From Cyclaneusma minus (taxonomy: Eukaryota; Ascomycota; Leotiomycetes; Marthamycetales; Marthamycetaceae): DNA of 64,000 nucleotides. The DNA is taken from contig JAKZHN010000012.1 in assembly GCA_037179335.1 (NCBI GenBank), forward strand, positions 682,001 to 746,000, given 5' to 3'. A program made the position numbers and the translations under genes. Every line of letters starts with the position of its first letter. Position 1 is the stretch's first letter. Under the pieces are notes generated by a model that saw only the letters and a list, made by a program, of their open reading frames with translations, searched no databases and was not told the origin of the DNA. Positions 59,272-64,000 of the stretch are shown here, one piece after another.

Positions 59272-60370
59272 AGAGCCGTTGAGTTAAGAGTATTTTGCAA
59301 TGATAGACCAGTCTCGGTAACGCTGTACGAAAAGAATCAAAGAAGGATGATAAGAGTTGAAACTGGAGAGTTTAGAATCTTAGGTTTCTAGGTCAAGTGG
59401 GATTCGAACACACTCGAGGTCGGTCAGAACCGAAGCATCACGAGCCCAGACCCTTTCTCAAGATCAAGGAAAGAGCAGCACGGGTTGGAGTTTTAGAAGT
59501 CCACGTCAACTTCGAGAAAGAGCACCTCACGCACATCACCTACCACTTCTCCCCTCGCTACACCCCTTCATATATCACCCCCCGTTGCACCACCCAATAG
59601 CAACCAACGCCACGATGCCAAGCACCTCTCCTTGCAACCCCTTCCCATTCTCTCGGCTTAATTATCTGATAAGCATTCGACCCTACCAACCATGGTAGCA
59701 GATCTAGAACTGCATTGGGTTGCCAGCCCAGCTTCTGACTGGTTTCCAATTGTTGAGAACTGATGGGAAACGCTAGGGTTGAGGCCGAGCCGTGCGTCAA
59801 GCACGATCGATCGGGCGAGCCATGGCGGCGGGGAACATGTGCGGGTAGATGTCTGGGATTTGGTAACCAGTGTCACTGATACACAGTAACCCGAACCAGC
59901 CCCGTGGACTCAGCCACGTTGTGTGCGGTAGTGACCCGAATGAAAAATATTCCGACTTACATGTAACTACCGTCATCGTCGACTGGGTGTTTAGCCTCGA
60001 GTGAGAGTTCTGAGCTTGGATTCGCACCGAAGCAGGCCGAGGTTCCAGAAAATGTTTCTTCGAAGAAGAAAACCAAAGGTGACACGAAAGAAAGACCTAC
60101 CCCGCGAGACTTTGTGTATCCGTCGACGAGTATTTGGAATGGATGTCTGAACGCTCAGAAACCGAAGACCGAACGTCATGTCTGGAATATGTATGGGTAT
60201 TGTATCTCAACTCCGTAAAAGCAAACCGCTGAAAGATCAGAGAGAACGCCAGTAAGGCTCGCATGCAATGCGTACCCAGCCGCCCGCAAGTAGACACCGC
60301 GCCGCCCCATCTATCCTTCACAAGTAATTGTCAACAATCCAATAATACACAAAAAGTTGCCCACATACCA
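59272..60370. other. Intergenic, no supported gene
   Basis: About 1.1 kb. The minus strand at about 59402-59416 has GTTCGAATCCCAC, like a tRNA T-arm/B-box, but no tRNA can be folded around it. Confidence 0.4.
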
Positions 60371-61993
60371 CTACCGTTTCCTCACCCTATCCTTGATCCT
60401 AACCCCATTCCTCTGCTTAAACCCGCTCATCTTCCCCACACTGTGCCACACGCTCTCCGACACCCTAATGGGCAACTTCCTCCCCTTCAGCCTTTGGTCG
60501 ATCAACCACAGGCCCACCACAAACTCGTCCTTGTCCAACCTCCCAGAGTGGCTCCGGTCAACTAGATCGTAAACCTCTTCTAGCACATCAGGGCCCAGTC
60601 TGCTTCGTGACCAGATATCGCGCACGACCAGGTTGATCACCGTTTCACTCTCATCATAGGCCCGTGAATTTGCACTAGGAAACGTGCCCCTGTTGGAAGC
60701 CCACACGCCTTCATAGCGTTTGCGCTCGCGCTCGGTGACTTCGTCGCGCCAGCGCTTGCGGTCGCCTTCGTGGTGCTTGTGTGGGTGTTTCTTCATGAGG
60801 TGTTTTCGTCCCCAGTGTCGAGTTTCTTCTTCCTCTTCGGGTTTCATTGGTTTGCGGAGAGTGGTTCGGAGGCCTTTGGATGGCGAGGGAGTGCGTCTGA
60901 TTTGCTGGGGTTGATGCACGAAGAGACTGTTGCTTGCTTTGCGGCGGGGTGGGAGTTGTGGGTGTGGGGTGGGTGCCTTGGCTGGGGAATTTGCGCGGGA
61001 TGTAGCGAGGGATCCTGCGACCATTGCATTTGCAAGTGTGTCGACAGTCGTGTAGCTTGATGGTTTTGACCCAGGATTTGACGAAGGACGTCTGCGAGGT
61101 GGAGGTGGGATAGGAGGCCTCATTTTGGACATTGTATTTTCCCGCCCAGCGGCTCGTGTCTGCGAGTCTTGATTTGAAGAAGAGGAATGGCCTCGAGAAC
61201 TGTTTTGACCGTCGAAGAGTGGAGGCTTCTGGAGCATTCGCGTAGTAATCTCCGGATGCAGAATGATCTTTGCAGGTAGATTCTGGTGCGTCGGCTTCGG
61301 CGACACGATTTCTGCTATACTAGACCTGACAATCGGCGATGTAGGTCTTTTGTTGTTCGAGTTAGGCTCTTTCTGTTCGAAAAGTCCGATTAGAGACGCA
61401 GTGGGAGGTATAGGGTTTTCGTCGAGTGAAAAGCTTTCGATCGAGCTGGGAGCTCTGGAACTTCGACTGGGGCGCCTTGAGCGTTGAATACGAGGGTTGT
61501 TTTGAGCTGCCGAGTTGTTCGACCTGGCGGCCTGCCCAGTCTGATTCGGCGAGACAGCAGCAGAAGCACATCTTGAAGCTGCTAATGCGGCAGCACTGGC
61601 AATAATAGACGGTGACTTTGGCTGCTCAGTCGGGCCACCCGGCAGCTGCAGGTGTTTCACATCCGACAGCTGCTGCAGTCTTTCGCGCACAATGCCGGCA
61701 TCTGGACCCTTCCCGTATGCTCCCGATCCGCTGTTCGCTCTCGTCCTCTGGCGTTGTGATGCTGGAGACTTCGGAATCTCGATGGGACGCGGGGTGGTCG
61801 CCTGTGATCTGCCAGCACCGCCGGCCCCTCTCGCGGCAGCTAGAGCTCCTCCATTGTCCCCGTTGTATGAGGCCGGCTTGGGCTTGGGCTGCGGGGGCGC
61901 CTTGTTGTAAGCAGCAGCAGCGCCATTCACGGCAGCGTTTTGCGGATTTGGCTTGCTGGAGGAGCCATAGCCGGATGGTCGTCCGTTAGTCAT
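60371..61993 (-). CDS. IRS4: Irs4/Tax4-like EH-domain protein
   Basis: Single frame, 540 residues. In yeast, Irs4 and Tax4 bind and activate the inositol phosphatase Inp51, affecting PI(4,5)P2, cell-wall signalling, autophagy and rDNA silencing. The first ~400 residues are low-complexity, rich in Ser, Pro, Ala and Arg, with Pro-rich stretches ([11 protein letters not shown]). A basic His/Lys/Arg-rich linker leads to a C-terminal EH domain (about 430-535). It has an EF-hand-type loop from Asp479 to Glu490 ([12 protein letters not shown]) and the following [10 protein letters not shown] segment. The domain at the very C-terminus matches the family layout. Confidence 0.88.
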   Translation of the reverse strand: MTNGRPSGYGSSSKPNPQNAAVNGAAAAYNKAPPQPKPKPASYNGDNGGALAAARGAGGAGRSQATTPRPIEIPKSPASQRQRTRANSGSGAYGKGPDAGIVRERLQQLSDVKHLQLPGGPTEQPKSPSIIASAAALAASRCASAAVSPNQTGQAARSNNSAAQNNPRIQRSRRPSRSSRAPSSIESFSLDENPIPPTASLIGLFEQKEPNSNNKRPTSPIVRSSIAEIVSPKPTHQNLPAKIILHPEITTRMLQKPPLFDGQNSSRGHSSSSNQDSQTRAAGRENTMSKMRPPIPPPPRRRPSSNPGSKPSSYTTVDTLANAMVAGSLATSRANSPAKAPTPHPQLPPRRKASNSLFVHQPQQIRRTPSPSKGLRTTLRKPMKPEEEEETRHWGRKHLMKKHPHKHHEGDRKRWRDEVTERERKRYEGVWASNRGTFPSANSRAYDESETVINLVVRDIWSRSRLGPDVLEEVYDLVDRSHSGRLDKDEFVVGLWLIDQRLKGRKLPIRVSESVWHSVGKMSGFKQRNGVRIKDRVRKR

Positions 61994-62606
61994 GGAGCGA
62001 AGCTATGACTTGAGGTGTTGGCGGACGTGTGGACATTGGACGGGACGTGAGGAAGAAAGCGAGGAATGTCGGCTGTGCGAGACAGGGTTTCAGGTCACAT
62101 GCTGCGTTTCATGGCGATTTCGAAGCGATTGGGGTGCGAAGGGTTGCTTCAGTGCAATGGCAGTTGATATATCAGCGAGGGAGGTGGAGTGGACAGTGGT
62201 TGGGCTTTGGCCGCGAAGCGATGATCTTATTGACACCCGACCTCGAAGGTTTCGGCACGCGACTGAGGCTGAACGCAGGCGCCCTACCCTGCATGACCCC
62301 GCCGAAAATATTGAACACCCCAGCGCCCTGTGACTATGCCGTTATTCGGCCTCATGCCCGAAATTATATTAAGTTTAGAAATCCTATTGAAATCATGTTC
62401 TGCCTTCTTTTGTTCTCCAGGAAAAAAAGGAGAATAAGTGCAGTTGTCGACTCTAGAATGACGATCGCCCCTTTTCCTTATCTTATCAATCATCGACATC
62501 AAAGCATTACCCCAGGAGCAGGGCTATCACAACTCATCGAATTTCTCCCCGGCGAATAAAATGAGACGTGATCTTTTACGTCATGAAATCATAATATAGT
62601 GAGCTA
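61994..62606. other. Intergenic between IRS4 and LIG4
   Basis: About 600 bases covering the IRS4 promoter and the LIG4 3' flank. No gene seen. Confidence 0.4.
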
Positions 62607-63910
62607 CTACAATGCATATCCCTCTTCGTCCAGCCGGGTGCCTTCTTTCCAGCTGTCGGCAACCCATTGCCATCCAACGATTCGTGGAATCGTCCCTTGA
62701 GGCCAAGTCGAGATCTCTTTCCTCAAATCTTTGACCTCCGGTGTCTCTTTCGCAGCAATAATATGAGTGATGCCCTGGTCTGGCTCAAGCTCTTCCACCA
62801 CTTTGCCACCCCCAAATTTGAGGTCATTAGTTTTGATCGCCAAATCCACCGACATGGCAACATCGTCTGTCGCATCCGGTGGTACCAAACAAGCCTTCAC
62901 CCCCCTGAAAAGCCAGCCCTTCGAGATGCCGTCGTCAAAAAGCCCCTTCTCCATAAGTTCATCCATAAACGCCTCAGCCTCCTCCTCTCTGCCCTCCCCT
63001 GCCTCCTCCATCCCCTTCATCAGCGCCCCCAACTCCCCCACCTCCACATCCCTCGCATAGCTATCCCCCCACTCATCCACCGTTCCCTCAAATCTCTCCT
63101 CCCCCTCCTTCCCCACCGCAAACAAATGCCCCCTCTCCATTGGCACCAAGAACCCCCCTGCTCTCCCCCTCGCCGCATCCCTCTCACTTTGCTCCACACA
63201 ATCAAAAACCCATTTCGCCCTCACCACATCCCTCTCCCCCGTCTTAACCAGACTCGCCACCTTCACCAACTTCTTATCCGCCACAATCACCATATCCTCC
63301 GTCGCCAGTGGATTCTGCCATATCTGGCCCCCATTCTTCGTCACCATCTGCTCAATCTCCGCCTTACTTTTCTTCACCGGCGCCACACTCTCGCCAAGGA
63401 CGCAAAAATTTAGTCCCTTAAACACACCCGTCGAAGGACCTGCATATGGCGTATGTACGGTCTGGTCATTCCCAGCAATAAGAATCTCCCTCTTCACCTT
63501 CTTCGGCGCCCTCTTTCTACTATTATCAACCTCAAACTCCTTTTTCTTCGCCTCCTCGTCAACCTTCGCTTTCAGATCTTTAAACTCCGCAATGGAAAGC
63601 GCGCTATCCCATGCTTTGTCGGTTCTCAGGCGTTGGAAGCGAGGAAAGCGGAGCGTGTAGCCGAAGCGGTAGTCTTCGGAGGTGACGACGGCTGCGGCTT
63701 TTACACAGACGACGATGGAGTCTGAAGGTTTGATCCAGACGTCGGGGCGCTCGGGGACGCCGCCGCCGAGCTCGATGTATTCGGTGGGGGGGTTGCGCGC
63801 GTCCCAGTCGATCCATTTGCCGTCGGTGTGGTGCCGGATGGCGGCGTAGTCGTCTTCTTTGAAGCCGCCGCCGACTTTGAAGAAGGACCAGTGGAGCATG
63901 GGGTTTCCGC
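62607..63910 (-). CDS. LIG4: DNA ligase IV, C-terminal part (5' end outside window)
   Basis: The last exon (63910-62607) gives about 433 residues and is preceded by a TTTCCAG acceptor, so the rest lies beyond the window. Lig4 seals double-strand breaks in non-homologous end joining with Xrcc4/Lif1. Visible parts are the end of the catalytic OB-fold region (KVGGGF, DGKWIDWD, PPTEYIELGG, FPRFQRLRTDK) and a basic linker. A first BRCT domain follows (about visible residues 145-230), then an acidic linker. The second BRCT domain ends in GWQWVADSWKEG near the C-terminus. The catalytic lysine is not in the window. Confidence 0.93.
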
Positions 63911-64000
63911 CTGGAAAATATCAACATCATGCGAGACTAAGTTTAGACATATCATTGCCAAAAGAAAAGGATGAGAAGACATAAAGAGCGGGTTTTGAAG

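Noticed and set aside
59395..59480. tRNA-like T-arm (GTTCGAATCCCAC on the minus strand)
   Set aside because: No matching acceptor, D-arm or anticodon arm could be placed; the T-stem has a mismatch.

Overview
The window is fungal nuclear DNA. Protein-coding genes have short introns with GT..AG ends and CTAAC-type branch sites. Gene families are typical of filamentous ascomycetes (Mkt1, Dsc E3 ligase, Erp38-type PDI, Irs4, DNA ligase IV). A block of about 18.6 kb is extremely AT-rich and carries the C-to-T/G-to-A damage of repeat-induced point mutation (RIP). This points to Pezizomycotina; I cannot name a species.

Layout. 0-1.1 kb: 3' part of an unrecognised acidic, Pro/Ser-rich protein gene. 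1.5-2.0 kb: 19-bp minisatellite. 3.1-3.4 kb: possible small membrane protein. 4.2-10.1 kb and 28.8-31.3 kb: one long head-to-tail array of about 27 diverged units of roughly 325 bp. Each unit carries a strong TATA box, an upstream hairpin-like palindrome, a start-site-like block and a conserved downstream block. 10.1-28.8 kb: transposon nest that split this array exactly at a TATA box. Two copies of an unclassified element (one short, one long) are each bordered by TATA. The long one contains a Ty1/copia element (13,257-27,500, target duplication AAATT), and that one contains a Ty3/gypsy element (19,535-27,043, target duplication AAGAA). All are RIP-inactivated. 32.4-44.4 kb: Dsc E3 ligase subunit, small three-exon gene, PDI, Mkt1 and a 2OG-Fe(II) oxygenase. 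44.7-46.3 kb: second cluster of six array units on the minus strand. 47.4-55.2 kb: nitrilase, an acidic hypothetical protein with a GC-AG intron, a coiled-coil hypothetical protein and a secreted amidase. 55.8-56.7 kb: two or three worn array units. 57.1-64 kb: MFS transporter, Irs4-like EH protein and the C-terminal part of DNA ligase IV, running off the end.

The ordinary genes are unrelated housekeeping or metabolic genes and form no recognisable cluster. The most unusual content is the promoter-bearing repeat family: about 35 units in three or four places. The conserved parts are exactly those expected of a promoter plus an RNA body, with variable sequence between, and no conserved reading frame. 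I propose it as an undescribed family of small RNA genes or a regulatory-site array. This rests on sequence pattern alone.
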